This document shows, piece by piece, positions 32,440-42,429 of a stretch of 50,416 nt of DNA. The stretch is from Coprenecus sp964640305. GTDB lineage: Bacteria > Bacteroidota > Bacteroidia > Bacteroidales > UBA932. Positions within the stretch are counted from its first letter, which is position 1; each line of letters begins with the position of its first letter. The position numbers and the translations under genes are program-made. The notes below the pieces were generated by a model. The model did not search any database and had not been told where the DNA came from. It worked only from the letters and a program-made list of their open reading frames with translations. Location of the stretch: positions 1-50,416 of the forward strand of contig CAZXFF010000010.1 in assembly GCA_964640305.1 (NCBI GenBank), written 5' to 3'.

Positions 32440-33209
32440 AAGCAGGACTGATAGCTGCGGCAATAGAGTCTTTTGCCCCTCTTGATATTCAGGAAGAATG
32501 GGATAACTCCGGTTTCTGCATAGGTGGTCCTGATTCGGAAGTGACATCGGTGCTGGTCGGGTTCGACTGTACTCCTGAACTTCTGGAAGAGGCTGCAGAG
32601 ACAGGTGCGGATATGGTAATAACCCATCATCCTCTCATTTTCAGTGGACTCAAGAAGATCTCTTCATCCGATTATGTGGGACGGGCTGTGATGACTGCGA
32701 TAAAAAACGGCATTACGGTCTATGCCTGCCATACCAATATGGACAAGGTGCCGGGCGGTGTCAGCGGGACGCTGGCAAGTGTCCTAGGTCTATGCGATGT
32801 GGAGATTCTGGACAAAGATACGGACGGTTACGGATTGGGTGTGATAGGCACTCTGCCTTCCCCCGAAACTTGCACTTCATTTCTGGAAAACCTAAAGTCA
32901 AAGCTGGGAGTGGCGGCTCTCCGCCATTCGTCCCCTACGGGTCGGCCGGTTTCCAGAGTGGCGGCCTGTGGAGGAAGCGGGCATTCGTTCATCCATGTTG
33001 CAGCAGCGGCCGGGGCAGATGTTTACCTGACGGGAGACATTTCATATCATGATTTTTATGCACCTGACGGGATGATGATTGTGGATATAGGACATTTCGA
33101 GGGAGAAAGGATGATAACGGATGTAATCTGTAGATTAGTTATGGAAAAATTTCCTAACTTTGCCGTCCGTATAGGGAAGAGGGTTGTGAATCCTGTACAT
33201 TACTTTTAA
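32436..33209 (+). CDS. Nif3-like dinuclear metal center protein
   Basis: 257 residues of the NIF3/YbgI family (often annotated GTP cyclohydrolase I type 2). Metal-site motifs: WDNSGFCIGG, DMVITHHPLIFSG, CHTNMDKVPGGV, and near the end TGDISYHD and IGHFEGER. It lacks the long insert present in some relatives. Its biochemical role remains unsettled; a hydrolase of cyclic nucleotides or purines is often suggested. It lies 31 nt before the zinc-ribbon gene, a common partner. Confidence 0.9.
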   Translation: MKAGLIAAAIESFAPLDIQEEWDNSGFCIGGPDSEVTSVLVGFDCTPELLEEAAETGADMVITHHPLIFSGLKKISSSDYVGRAVMTAIKNGITVYACHTNMDKVPGGVSGTLASVLGLCDVEILDKDTDGYGLGVIGTLPSPETCTSFLENLKSKLGVAALRHSSPTGRPVSRVAACGGSGHSFIHVAAAAGADVYLTGDISYHDFYAPDGMMIVDIGHFEGERMITDVICRLVMEKFPNFAVRIGKRVVNPVHYF

Positions 33210-33240
33210 TGATTAACCGAATATTTTTATCGATACAAAT

Positions 33241-34071
33241 ATGGTGACTACAAAACAGAAAACAGTGGTTGATACCCCTATCGACAGACGTGAGACGTTC
33301 ATGTCCCTCTCGAAATCCATCAGTGATTCGGATGTCAGCATGGAGCAGAAACTCCAGACCCTTTACATGATTCAGCAGAAGGATTCCAAGATAGACGAGA
33401 TTCATATGCTGCTCGGAGAGCTGCCGGACGAAATCAAGGATCTTGAGGATGAAATCGAAGGTCTCAAGACCCGTATAGCCAAGTTGCGCGAGGATGTATC
33501 TGCAGCTGAAAAATTTATGGCACAGAAGAAGATCGAGGCAGATAACAGCAAGAATGCAATTGCAAAGTATCAGGAGCAGCAGGCCAATGTGAAAAATGAC
33601 AGGGAGTATGTTTCCATTTCCCGCGAGATCGAGTATCAGCAGCTGGAGCTTGAACTGGCAAACAAGAGGATAAATGAGAAGAATGCCCAGATCAAGGAAC
33701 TTAAAGCGACTATCGAGTCCACACTCGCAAACCTCGGGGTTAAGGAGTCAAATCTTGAAGAGAAGAAAAAAGAGGCGGAGTCCATAACCGTGGATACAGC
33801 CAAAGAGGAGGAAACCCTGAAAAAGGAAATTGCAGAATTGAAGGAATCCATCGATGCGAGGACACTTGCAGCATATGAGAAGGTACGCGCAAATGCCCAT
33901 AACGGTCTGGCAGTCGTTACAGTAAAAAGGGATGCCTGCGGAGGATGTTTCAACAAGATACCTCCCCAGAGACAGCTTGATATTGCAATGAACAAGAAGA
34001 TAATCGTGTGCGAGTACTGCGGAAGAATCCTTGTCAGCTCGGATTTCGACTCCGGGAATGCAAATGAATAG
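33241..34071 (+). CDS. Coiled-coil zinc-ribbon protein
   Basis: 276 residues. Most of it (about 40-215) is a long heptad-rich coiled coil of Glu, Lys and Leu. The C-terminus is a zinc ribbon with two cysteine pairs, CGGC and CEYC. This is the DUF164/CT398 layout, thought to bind nucleic acid or sigma-factor machinery. The family's frequent neighbour is nif3, as here. The next gene's start lies within its last codons. Confidence 0.88.
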   Translation: MVTTKQKTVVDTPIDRRETFMSLSKSISDSDVSMEQKLQTLYMIQQKDSKIDEIHMLLGELPDEIKDLEDEIEGLKTRIAKLREDVSAAEKFMAQKKIEADNSKNAIAKYQEQQANVKNDREYVSISREIEYQQLELELANKRINEKNAQIKELKATIESTLANLGVKESNLEEKKKEAESITVDTAKEEETLKKEIAELKESIDARTLAAYEKVRANAHNGLAVVTVKRDACGGCFNKIPPQRQLDIAMNKKIIVCEYCGRILVSSDFDSGNANE

Positions 34072-35254
34072 TCCCGCAATGAGGGAATTGTTCTTCAGAC
34101 ACATAGGACAGACATCACCATCCCCTTTGGCACTCCAGATAGAAAAGGCGGATGGTGTGTTTCTTTACTCGGGAGAGAAAAGGTATATAGACCTTGTTTC
34201 AGGAGTTTCTGTCAGCAATGTAGGACATTCGCGTCCTGAAGTCGTTGAAGCTGTGCGCAGGCAGGCCGGAGATTATTTCCATCTGATGGTTTACGGGGAA
34301 ATGATAGAAAGGCCGCAGGTCCTTCATGCCAGGCTTCTTACCTCCATTCTGCCTCCCTCTCTGGATTGTGTGTACTATCTCAATTCCGGATCAGAAGCCA
34401 TTGAGGCATCGCTCAAGCTGGCAAAGCGCATTACCGGCCGGAGTGGTATTGTCAGTTTCCGGAACTGCTATCACGGCTCCTCACATGGTTCAATGAGCCT
34501 GATGGATGACGAATACAGGAAAAACGCTTTCCGTCCACTTTTGCCTGCGGTAAAGCATTTGAGGTTCAATTCGGTTGAGGATCTGGAACTTATAGACGGA
34601 AGAGATGCATGCGTGGTTGTGGAACCTGTCCAGGGAGAGGGTGGGGTCATTGTTCCCGAAAACGGATTCCTGACCAGGCTCCGCAAGAAATGCGATGAGA
34701 CCGGAACGCTGCTGGTCTTCGATGAGGTACAGACCGGTTTCGGCAGGACCGGATCGATGTTTGCATTCCAGAAATACGGTGCGGTTCCTGATATTCTGGT
34801 TCTCGCAAAGGCTCTCGGAGGTGGTATGCCTCTGGGTGCAATAGTGTCTTCGAAAGAACGTCTGGATGCATTTACCTCAAATCCGGTATTGGGACACATT
34901 ACCACATTCGGAGGACATCCTGTGTCCTGTGCTGCAGCATTGGCGTCACTGGAACTGCTTCTGAAGAAGGATTGGGTGGCAAAGGCAGAAGAGAAAGGGC
35001 GAATGTTCGAGGAGGCATTGCTTCCGCACCCTCAGGTGCGTGGTATCCGCAGGTCCGGCCTTCTGCTGGCAGTGGATTTGGGGGACGTGGAGAAAGCCTC
35101 GCGTATCCTGCCGTTGCTGCTGGATGAGGGGGTGGTCAGCGACTATTTCCTGTTCAATCCGACTTCTTTCAGGATTGCTCCTCCCCTGTGTATAAGCGAG
35201 GATGAGATAAGGCTTTCCATAGCGGCTGTAAAAAAGGCTTTGGATACAATTTAA
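34064..35254 (+). CDS. Class III PLP-dependent aminotransferase
   Basis: 396 residues. Fold-type I, with NSGSEAIEASLKLAKRITG, EPVQGEGGVIVP, FDEVQTGFGRTG and the PLP Lys in LVLAKALGGGMPLGAI. It belongs to the acetylornithine/4-aminobutyrate aminotransferase group; the exact amino donor cannot be told. Several ATGs lie in the overlap with the zinc-ribbon gene: 34058, 34064 and 34079. The one at 34064, whose ATGAATAG overlaps the previous stop, is favoured. Confidence 0.85.
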   Translation: MNSPAMRELFFRHIGQTSPSPLALQIEKADGVFLYSGEKRYIDLVSGVSVSNVGHSRPEVVEAVRRQAGDYFHLMVYGEMIERPQVLHARLLTSILPPSLDCVYYLNSGSEAIEASLKLAKRITGRSGIVSFRNCYHGSSHGSMSLMDDEYRKNAFRPLLPAVKHLRFNSVEDLELIDGRDACVVVEPVQGEGGVIVPENGFLTRLRKKCDETGTLLVFDEVQTGFGRTGSMFAFQKYGAVPDILVLAKALGGGMPLGAIVSSKERLDAFTSNPVLGHITTFGGHPVSCAAALASLELLLKKDWVAKAEEKGRMFEEALLPHPQVRGIRRSGLLLAVDLGDVEKASRILPLLLDEGVVSDYFLFNPTSFRIAPPLCISEDEIRLSIAAVKKALDTI

Positions 35255-35267
35255 TAGTATATAGAAC

Positions 35268-36764
35268 ATGGCTAAGGCACAGAAATCAAAAGCGAAGGAA
35301 ATTTCTATTGATTCGCTCGGAATGGAATCCGGAAAGGTCCCTCCCCAGGCAGTGGATATCGAGGAGGCGGTATTGGGTGCGCTTATGATAGAGCCCCATG
35401 TTATTCCCGATGTACTGGACAGTGTGGTTTCGGACTGTTTCTACAAGGATGTCAACAAAAAGATATTTACGGCGATATCCCAGCTTTCCATGAATCACGA
35501 TCCGGTCGATATATATACCGTTACCGAACAGCTGAAACGAAACGGGGATCTGGAAGAGGTCGGAGGACCATATTATCTGAGCCGCCTTACTGCGAAGGTG
35601 GGTGCGGCTGCCCATGTGGATTATCATGTGAAGATTCTTTTGCAGAAATATATCCAAAGGGAGCTGATAAAGATTTCCGCTGAAGTACAGAGGGACTCCT
35701 TCGATGATGCTATTCCCGTGGATGACCTTCTTGATGAGGCGCAGGGCAAACTTTTTACCCTTGCTGAGAGAAACATGAGGAGAGAGACACAGCCTATCCA
35801 GGATGTGATCAAGAGAACCATTGCCAAGATAGAGGAGAACCAGGAAAGGACGGACGGCCTGAGCGGGGTGGCTTCCGGATATACTGGTATCGACAGGGTG
35901 ACTTTGGGATGGCAGCCTTCTGATCTTGTGATCATTGCCGCCCGCCCTGCAATGGGAAAGACAGCTTTCGTACTTACCATGGCCAGGAATATGGCAGTCG
36001 ACCATAAAATTCCGGTGGCCTTTTTCTCTTTGGAAATGTCATCGGAGCAGCTTGTGAAGCGCCTGCTTGTTTCGGAAACAGGACTGTCATCGGAAAAGAT
36101 CCGTGGAGGGGACAAGCTCAAGGAGCATGAACTTGTACAGATGCACGAACGTATAAAGGACCTTGCGTCGGCTCCGCTTTATATAGATGATACTCCGTCA
36201 TTGTCAATATACGAGTTCCGTTCCAAAGCCAGAAGACTGGTAAGGAGTGCCGGAGTGAAACTGGTCATTATAGACTACCTGCAGCTGATGGCAGGACCTC
36301 CTGAACTTAGAGGGAACAGGGAGCAGGAGGTCGCAACGATATCCAGATCGCTGAAGGCCATTGCAAAGGAACTGGATATACCCGTGATCGCCCTTTCGCA
36401 GCTGAGCCGTGCCGTTGAAACCAGAGGCGGCAACAAACGTCCCCAGCTCAGTGACCTAAGGGAATCAGGTGCAATCGAACAGGATGCGGATATCGTAATG
36501 TTTATCCATAGACCTGATTATTATTCCGGAACGACGGATGACGAGACGGTAGTCAAGGGACTGGCGGAAATAATCATTGCCAAGCACAGGAACGGCTCTA
36601 CGGAAGACGTACCGATGAGGTTCCGCAAATCCGAAACCCGTTTTGTGGATGTCAATGACGGGGATGACATTTCACCGTTCGATATGGAAGAAGACAGCTA
36701 CTACGAATCATCCATGAACAGCATGTCTTCGGGCTTCAATGATTTCGAGGGAAATGGAATATAG
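35268..36764 (+). CDS. dnaB: Replicative DNA helicase
   Basis: 498 residues. N-terminal DnaB domain (PPQAVDIEEAVLGALMIE), then a RecA-like ATPase with Walker A ARPAMGKTAF, Walker B LVIIDYLQLM, the SRAVETRGGNKRPQLSDLRESGAIEQDAD segment, and a C-terminal acidic tail. No intein is present. It unwinds DNA at the replication fork. It begins 13 nt after the aminotransferase and overlaps the next gene by 11 nt. Confidence 0.98.
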   Translation: MAKAQKSKAKEISIDSLGMESGKVPPQAVDIEEAVLGALMIEPHVIPDVLDSVVSDCFYKDVNKKIFTAISQLSMNHDPVDIYTVTEQLKRNGDLEEVGGPYYLSRLTAKVGAAAHVDYHVKILLQKYIQRELIKISAEVQRDSFDDAIPVDDLLDEAQGKLFTLAERNMRRETQPIQDVIKRTIAKIEENQERTDGLSGVASGYTGIDRVTLGWQPSDLVIIAARPAMGKTAFVLTMARNMAVDHKIPVAFFSLEMSSEQLVKRLLVSETGLSSEKIRGGDKLKEHELVQMHERIKDLASAPLYIDDTPSLSIYEFRSKARRLVRSAGVKLVIIDYLQLMAGPPELRGNREQEVATISRSLKAIAKELDIPVIALSQLSRAVETRGGNKRPQLSDLRESGAIEQDADIVMFIHRPDYYSGTTDDETVVKGLAEIIIAKHRNGSTEDVPMRFRKSETRFVDVNDGDDISPFDMEEDSYYESSMNSMSSGFNDFEGNGI

Positions 36765-37599
36765 GATGCTTTTCATATTTGCGGTAATGCTGCTGGCATC
36801 TTCAGGGAACGCTTCCGCCCAATGCTATCCTGTCGCTCCTGAATATGTTTCCGAAAATGCATTCCGCGCGGGAGAAAAGCTGACATATGTAATTCATTAC
36901 AAATGGCTCGGAATCCGCACTGATGTCGGATCTGCCGAAGTTGTGCTCGGCAGCGCCGGTACCGTGGACGGCCGCAGGATCCTGCATCCTGTGGCAAAAG
37001 GGAAGACCTACAGGTTCTGGGATGCATTCTTCAAGGTAGATGACCTGTATGAATCACAGTTCTACGAAGATAGCCGTAAGCCTCTGTATTTTCACAGGGA
37101 CATACATGAGGGTAAATATTTTATCGAAAATTACTATCACTGGAATGATTCTACCCACGAAATAGCCGCCAAGGTCATAAAGAAGAATGAAGTAATCGAT
37201 ACGGTCCTGCCGGGAAAGGAATGTTCGTTTGATATACTCACCCTGTTCTACAATGCCCGGAATTTCGATTTCGAAGCGTTGGAGTACGGGACAAAAAATC
37301 CGGTTTCATTTGCAATAGACGAGGAACTTTTTGACATATATTTCAGGTATATCGGCAGGGAAACCAAAAGAATTCCGGGGCTGGGACATTACAGGACAAT
37401 GAAGTTCGCAGCAAAGGTAGTGGCCGGGGAGGTGTTTACCGGAGAGCAGGAAATGACGATCTGGGTTTCCGATGATTCCAACCGTATCCCGCTTATGTTC
37501 GAAGCCCCTGTACTTGTGGGGTCGGTGTTCGGAAGGCTGTCCGGCTGGGAAAACATAAAGTATCCGTTCGAATCGAAAGTAGATAATAAAAGGCAATGA
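36754..37599 (+). CDS. DUF3108 exported protein
   Basis: 281 residues. An N-terminal signal peptide (MEYRMLFIFAVMLLASSGNASAQ), then a DUF3108 domain starting AFRAGEKLTYVIHYKWLGIRTDVGSAEV and ending near RLSGWENIKYPF. Function unknown; a periplasmic or outer-membrane-associated lipocalin-like fold is probable. Starts at 36739, 36754 and 36766 are possible; 36754 keeps the Arg before the hydrophobic core. Its stop overlaps the next ATG (ATGA). Confidence 0.8.
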   Translation: MEYRMLFIFAVMLLASSGNASAQCYPVAPEYVSENAFRAGEKLTYVIHYKWLGIRTDVGSAEVVLGSAGTVDGRRILHPVAKGKTYRFWDAFFKVDDLYESQFYEDSRKPLYFHRDIHEGKYFIENYYHWNDSTHEIAAKVIKKNEVIDTVLPGKECSFDILTLFYNARNFDFEALEYGTKNPVSFAIDEELFDIYFRYIGRETKRIPGLGHYRTMKFAAKVVAGEVFTGEQEMTIWVSDDSNRIPLMFEAPVLVGSVFGRLSGWENIKYPFESKVDNKRQ

Positions 37600-38024
37600 A
37601 AACATCCAAAATGGATATGAGACATGAGGGCATTGTCAAGTCTGTAGAAGCAGATGTCCTTACAGTGGAGATACCGGTGAGTTCCGCATGTGCGCATTGT
37701 CATGCAAAGTCAGTCTGCGGTTCCGGAACCGCAGATGTGCGGACAGTCAGGATTGTCAGGAAAAATGACGGAATATACAGGCCAGGGGACAGGGTGACCG
37801 TTTCCATTACAAGGGATATGGGATTCAGAGCAGTATTTCTGGCTTATGTATATCCTTTTGCTATTCTATTCGTTTTATTATTAACTTTGCCTTTACTTAT
37901 GCAGAATGAGCTCTACGTCGGGCTTGTATGCATTGGAGTCCTGGCATTGTATTATGTTGTACTGGCATTGTTCAGGAAGAGAATTGATTCAGGATTTAAA
38001 TTTAACATAGTAGCAAAGATTTGA
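37596..38024 (+). CDS. RseC/MucC family membrane protein
   Basis: 142 residues. N-terminal cysteine cluster CAHCHAKSVC, a basic stretch and two membrane segments (VFLAYVYPFAILFVLLLTLPLL; LVCIGVLALYYVVLALF). RseC homologues regularly stand before rnf in Bacteroidetes, as here (3 nt from rnfB), and have been linked to delivery of electrons or Fe-S clusters for Rnf/Rsx. Function by homology only. Confidence 0.88.
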   Translation: MKTSKMDMRHEGIVKSVEADVLTVEIPVSSACAHCHAKSVCGSGTADVRTVRIVRKNDGIYRPGDRVTVSITRDMGFRAVFLAYVYPFAILFVLLLTLPLLMQNELYVGLVCIGVLALYYVVLALFRKRIDSGFKFNIVAKI

Positions 38025-38027
38025 CAA

Positions 38028-38894
38028 ATGGGTACTACATTCATTTTCACGGTGACTATTCTCACCGTATTGGGTCTGCTTCTTGCCGTTGTTCTGTATC
38101 TGGTGGCCAAGAAGTTCAAAGTGGAGGAAGATCCGCTTATTGATGTAATAGAAGCGACTATGCCCGGGGCAAATTGCGGTGGCTGCGGCTATGCCGGCTG
38201 CAGGGCATTCGCGGAGGCATGTGTCAAGTCTGCCTCCCTTGACGGAAAGTATTGTCCCGTAGGAGGTAATGAAGTAATGAAGAAAGTGGCTGCAAATCTC
38301 GGTGTCACCGTAGAGGAGAAGGCTCCGATGGTTGCTGTAATAAGATGTAACGGCACATGCGATAACCGTCCTCTGACCAATATTTATGACGGATCAGCAT
38401 CCTGCCGTATAATGAGCAGTCTTTACAGTGGTAACACGGGTTGCAGGTACGGATGTCTCGGAGGGGGCGATTGCGTGGATGCATGTTCATTCGGAGCACT
38501 GAAGATGAATCCGAAGACCCATATTCCGGAAGTGGATGAAGATATATGTACTGCATGTGGAGCCTGTGTGAAAGCATGCCCGAAAGGAATCATAGAATTG
38601 CGGAACAAAGGTCCCAAAAACAGAAGAGTCTATGTCTCTTGTGTCAACAAGGATAAGGGAGCTGTGGCAAGGAAAGCATGTTCGGTAGCCTGCATAGGCT
38701 GCCGCAAGTGCGAAAAGGTCTGCCCTTTCGGAGCCATAACGGTAGAGAACAATCTTTCATACATTGACTTCAACAAATGCAAGATGTGCCGCAAGTGTGT
38801 GGACGAGTGTCCTACTCATGCAATATGGGCAGTCAATTTTCCAGTGAGGGTGCCGAAGCCGGAACCCGTCGCAGAATCTAACGAAGCAAAATAG
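38028..38894 (+). CDS. rnfB: Rnf electron transport complex subunit B
   Basis: 288 residues. One N-terminal membrane segment, then the CGGCGYAGCRAFAEAC iron-sulfur motif, and ferredoxin-type clusters (CTACGACVKACPKG, CIGCRKCEKVCPFG, CKMCRKCVDECPTH). RnfB receives electrons from ferredoxin and hands them towards RnfC/D/G. It opens the rnfBCDGEA run. Confidence 0.97.
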   Translation: MGTTFIFTVTILTVLGLLLAVVLYLVAKKFKVEEDPLIDVIEATMPGANCGGCGYAGCRAFAEACVKSASLDGKYCPVGGNEVMKKVAANLGVTVEEKAPMVAVIRCNGTCDNRPLTNIYDGSASCRIMSSLYSGNTGCRYGCLGGGDCVDACSFGALKMNPKTHIPEVDEDICTACGACVKACPKGIIELRNKGPKNRRVYVSCVNKDKGAVARKACSVACIGCRKCEKVCPFGAITVENNLSYIDFNKCKMCRKCVDECPTHAIWAVNFPVRVPKPEPVAESNEAK

Positions 38895-38901
38895 GAAACA
38901 G

Positions 38902-40239
38902 ATGAAACGAACATTCCATATGGGTGGTGTACACCCTGCAGACCGTAAGATTTCAGCCGATTCGGCAATAGAACGTTTTCCTCTTCCGGAGAGGGCATAC
39001 ATTTCGATGTCCCAGCATCTGGGGGCACCTGCACAGCCGGTAGTGGCGAAAGGGGACAAAGTGAAGACAGGACAGCTTGTGGGGGCTTCCTCCGGATTCA
39101 TATCCGCGAATATACATTCTTCGGTTTCCGGAACCGTAGCAGCCGTGGAGCCCTTCAATGACCTTGCCGGCAATCCGGTAATGCATGTCATAATAGATGT
39201 GGAAGGCGATGAATGGGTTGATACGATAGACAGGACACCTGATATCGTGAGGGAAATCAGACTGACACCTTCCGAGATAATAACCCGTATCTCCGATTGC
39301 GGGGTGGTGGGACTCGGCGGTGCTTCTTTCCCTACTCACGTCAAACTTTCCCCTCCTCCCGGCAAAAAGGCTGATACCTTGATCATCAACGGTGCAGAGT
39401 GCGAACCTTATCTCACTTCTGACTACCGGCTTATGCTGGAACATCCCGAAGAGATTCTGATAGGTGCTGAAATAATGATGAAAGCTTTGGGTGTGGCAAA
39501 ATGTGTTGTAGGGATAGAGGAAAACAAACCGGAAGCGGTAAACAGGATGCAATCTTTGACAGCGTCATCCCATCCTTCAGTTTCGGTTATGGTTCTGAAG
39601 AAAAAATATCCTCAGGGAGGAGAAAAGCAACTGATAGATGCTGTTACGGGACGCCAGGTCCCGTCTGGCGGACTTCCGATAGATGCTGGATGTGTTGTAC
39701 AGAACTGCGGTACGGCGTTTGCCGTATATGAGGCGGTACAGAAGAACAAGCCTCTTTTTGAAAGTGTGGTTACTGTCACTGGTGACTGCGCTACGCAGCA
39801 ACGGAATTTCATGCTGAGGGTAGGAACTCAGTTTGACAGACTTCTGGATGCTATCGGCGGGCTTCCTGACGAGGCTGCAAAACTGATAAGCGGTGGACCG
39901 ATGATGGGAAAGGCTGTAGCAAACATGTCGGCAGCCTCGGTCAAAAGCACATCCTCTCTTCTTGTCCTTACGGATGAACAGACAAAACGTAGGGAAGCGG
40001 GCGAATGTATACGTTGCGGCAAGTGTGTTGAGGCCTGCCCCATGGGATTGGAACCGTATCTCCTCAACAAGCTTTCCCGTGCCGGAAGATATGATGATCT
40101 CGAGCACGAGAGGGTATATGACTGTATTGAATGCGGATGCTGCATGTTTACATGTCCGGCATATATACCATTGCTGGATTATATAAGAATTGCAAAGGCG
40201 GATGTCATGAAGATCATGCGTGGACGTCCAAAGAAATAA
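38902..40239 (+). CDS. rnfC: Rnf electron transport complex subunit C
   Basis: 445 residues. The NADH/FMN-binding region shows GLGGASFPTHVKL and NGAECEPYL; the C-terminal two [4Fe-4S] clusters are CIRCGKCVEACPMG and CIECGCCMFTCPAY. RnfC is the cytoplasmic NADH-oxidoreductase subunit. It starts 7 nt after rnfB. Confidence 0.97.
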   Translation: MKRTFHMGGVHPADRKISADSAIERFPLPERAYISMSQHLGAPAQPVVAKGDKVKTGQLVGASSGFISANIHSSVSGTVAAVEPFNDLAGNPVMHVIIDVEGDEWVDTIDRTPDIVREIRLTPSEIITRISDCGVVGLGGASFPTHVKLSPPPGKKADTLIINGAECEPYLTSDYRLMLEHPEEILIGAEIMMKALGVAKCVVGIEENKPEAVNRMQSLTASSHPSVSVMVLKKKYPQGGEKQLIDAVTGRQVPSGGLPIDAGCVVQNCGTAFAVYEAVQKNKPLFESVVTVTGDCATQQRNFMLRVGTQFDRLLDAIGGLPDEAAKLISGGPMMGKAVANMSAASVKSTSSLLVLTDEQTKRREAGECIRCGKCVEACPMGLEPYLLNKLSRAGRYDDLEHERVYDCIECGCCMFTCPAYIPLLDYIRIAKADVMKIMRGRPKK

Positions 40240-40260
40240 ATTTATAATAAAGTAAGAAAT

Positions 40261-41265
40261 ATGAGAAAGCTGTTAGTTTCTCCTGCACCCCATATCCACG
40301 GTAAGGAGACGACCAGAAGGATTATGATGGATGTCCTTATAGCGCTGGTACCGTCCCTCCTTGTATCAATCTATTTCTTCGGCTTTTCGGCAATACAGCT
40401 GGTACTTGTCGGAGCAGTTACCTGTGTCGGGGTCGAGTATCTTATCCAGAAATACCTTCTTAAGGTCAAACCCACGGTAAATGATCTGTCGGCCGCAGTT
40501 ACCGGTGTCCTGCTGGCTTTGAACCTTCCGCCCAGTGCCCCGTGGTGGATAATGCTGATAGGTTCGGTTGTTGCGATAGGTGTCGCGAAAATGACTTTCG
40601 GAGGGCTCGGTCACAACATTTTCAATCCGGCACTCGTCGGGCGTGTTTTTCTTCTCATTTCTTTTCCTGTAATCATGACGGACTGGACTATACCGTCTTC
40701 ATGGTTCCGTCCTGGAATGGATGCTGTCTCCGGCCCGACTCCGCTGGCGCTGGTCAACGAGGGGCTTGCAGCAGGACAGTCTGTCGGGGAAATCCTTTCG
40801 GCACATCCTGACTTGTCTTATTGGCAGATGCTTTTCACAAAAGTCGGAGGATCGGCAGGTGAAGTATCGGCATTTGCCCTGATACTCGGATTCGTGTATC
40901 TTCTGGCAAGAAGGGTTATCCGTCCCCATATACCGCTGGCAGTCATAGGCACTGTCGTTCTGGTATCGGGTGTTTTCTGGCTCATTGATCCAGGCAGGTT
41001 TACCGATCCGGTTTTCAATGTACTTACAGGAGGTGTACTGCTTGGTTCCATTTTCATGGCCACCGATTATGTCACTTCCCCCATGCACCCTAAGGGAATG
41101 GTCATTTTCGGAATAGGAATAGGCCTTATTACCATGATGATAAGATATTTCGGCTCTTATCCCGAAGGGATATCGTTTGCCATACTGATTATGAATACAA
41201 CTGTTCCGCTTATCAATAAATATGTCAAGCCCAAACGTTTTGGGAAGGAGGTGAAAAATGGCTAA
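40261..41265 (+). CDS. rnfD: Rnf electron transport complex subunit D
   Basis: 334 residues with several membrane segments. The covalent FMN site is the Thr in DAVSGPTPLALV. Also NPALVGRVFLLISFP and FMATDYVTSPMHPKG, typical of the NqrB/RnfD family. It overlaps rnfG by 8 nt, suggesting translational coupling. Confidence 0.97.
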   Translation: MRKLLVSPAPHIHGKETTRRIMMDVLIALVPSLLVSIYFFGFSAIQLVLVGAVTCVGVEYLIQKYLLKVKPTVNDLSAAVTGVLLALNLPPSAPWWIMLIGSVVAIGVAKMTFGGLGHNIFNPALVGRVFLLISFPVIMTDWTIPSSWFRPGMDAVSGPTPLALVNEGLAAGQSVGEILSAHPDLSYWQMLFTKVGGSAGEVSAFALILGFVYLLARRVIRPHIPLAVIGTVVLVSGVFWLIDPGRFTDPVFNVLTGGVLLGSIFMATDYVTSPMHPKGMVIFGIGIGLITMMIRYFGSYPEGISFAILIMNTTVPLINKYVKPKRFGKEVKNG

Positions 41266-41833
41266 AGAATCCACATTCGTAAATATGGTGGTCTGCCTTG
41301 GGGCTGTCTGTCTTTTCTGTTCGGCCCTTCTTGGTGGTGTCTACATCATGACTAAAGACGCAATAGACCAGGCTGCACTGGACAAGACCAACAATGCGAT
41401 AGCCCTGGTTACCCCTGAGTTCGATAATGTCCCTTCCAATGATATTATGAAGGTTGCGGTCGATGGGGATTCAGTGAAAGTATATCCAGCCATGAAAGGA
41501 GGGGAAATTGTCGGATATGCAATAGAGACATCCACATCCAAAGGTTTTTCAGGTACTATAAAACTGATGGTGGGCTTTGATACTGAAGGGAATATTGTAA
41601 ATACATCCGTCATATCCCATTCTGAAACGCCAGGTTTGGGTGCAAAGATGACCGAGCCGGCCTTTTCAGACCAGTTCCGCGGCAAGAATCCTGCTGATTT
41701 CAAACTGCAGGTAAAAAAGAACGGCGGGGATGTGGACGCCATCACTGCCTCCACGATAACATCCGTAGCATTCTGTGATGCTGTTGAAAAGGCGTACAGG
41801 GTGTTCGGACAGATTAATGGAAATTCAAAATAG
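41258..41833 (+). CDS. rnfG: Rnf electron transport complex subunit G
   Basis: 191 residues: an N-terminal membrane anchor (MVVCLGAVCLFCSALLGGVYIM), a periplasmic FMN-binding domain with HSETPGLGAKM, and DAITASTITS. The last motif stands at the covalent FMN-threonine site, usually (S/T)GAT; here it is TAST, so the second residue is Ala and the third Ser while the acceptor Thr remains. Starts with ATG after a GGAGGTG Shine-Dalgarno. Confidence 0.95.
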   Translation: MAKESTFVNMVVCLGAVCLFCSALLGGVYIMTKDAIDQAALDKTNNAIALVTPEFDNVPSNDIMKVAVDGDSVKVYPAMKGGEIVGYAIETSTSKGFSGTIKLMVGFDTEGNIVNTSVISHSETPGLGAKMTEPAFSDQFRGKNPADFKLQVKKNGGDVDAITASTITSVAFCDAVEKAYRVFGQINGNSK

Positions 41834-41839
41834 AGGATT

Positions 41840-42427
41840 ATGGGTAAATTGGGAATAATAACAAAAGGTATAATCAAGGAGAATCCGACATTTGTCCTGG
41901 TTCTCGGCATGTGTCCTACCCTCGGAACGACCACTTCCGCCATCAACGGAATGGGTATGGGACTTGCTACTACATTTGTCCTGATTCTTTCAAACGTATT
42001 CATCTCCCTGCTTGCCGGTCTTATACCGAACAAGGTCAGGATACCGGCCTACATAGTCATTATTGCTTCTTTCGTTACAGTCTTGCAGCTGGTCATGCAG
42101 GCATATCTGCCTTCCCTTTATGAGACACTCGGGCTGTTCATTCCCCTTATTGTGGTGAACTGTATTGTCCTTGGGAGGGCCGAGGCATTTGCCAACAAGA
42201 ATTCAGTACTCGATTCTGCCCTCGATGGAATAGGCATCGGACTTGGTTTTACCCTTTCCCTTACCGTAATAGGACTCGTAAGGGAGATTCTGGGCAGTCT
42301 GTCGATGTTCGGATGGAAGTTCTCCGGAGGAGACGGCATTCTGGCATTCGTACTTGCTCCTGGTGCCTTCCTGGTGTTAGGTTACCTTATGGTGATATTT
42401 AAGAAACTGACCAATAAAAAAGCGTAG
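41840..42427 (+). CDS. rnfE: Rnf electron transport complex subunit E
   Basis: 195 residues, mostly membrane. ENPTFVLVLGMCPTLGTTTSAINGMGMG and FIPLIVVNCIVLGRAEAFANKN are conserved in RnfE/NqrD. With RnfA it forms the ion-translocating core around a buried Fe-S cluster, whose Cys ligands here are CPTL and NCIVLGR. It starts 6 nt after rnfG. Confidence 0.97.
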   Translation: MGKLGIITKGIIKENPTFVLVLGMCPTLGTTTSAINGMGMGLATTFVLILSNVFISLLAGLIPNKVRIPAYIVIIASFVTVLQLVMQAYLPSLYETLGLFIPLIVVNCIVLGRAEAFANKNSVLDSALDGIGIGLGFTLSLTVIGLVREILGSLSMFGWKFSGGDGILAFVLAPGAFLVLGYLMVIFKKLTNKKA

Positions 42428-42429
42428 TT

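Noticed and set aside
35268..36764. Intein in DnaB
   Set aside because: The ATPase motifs are contiguous and the length of 498 residues is normal.
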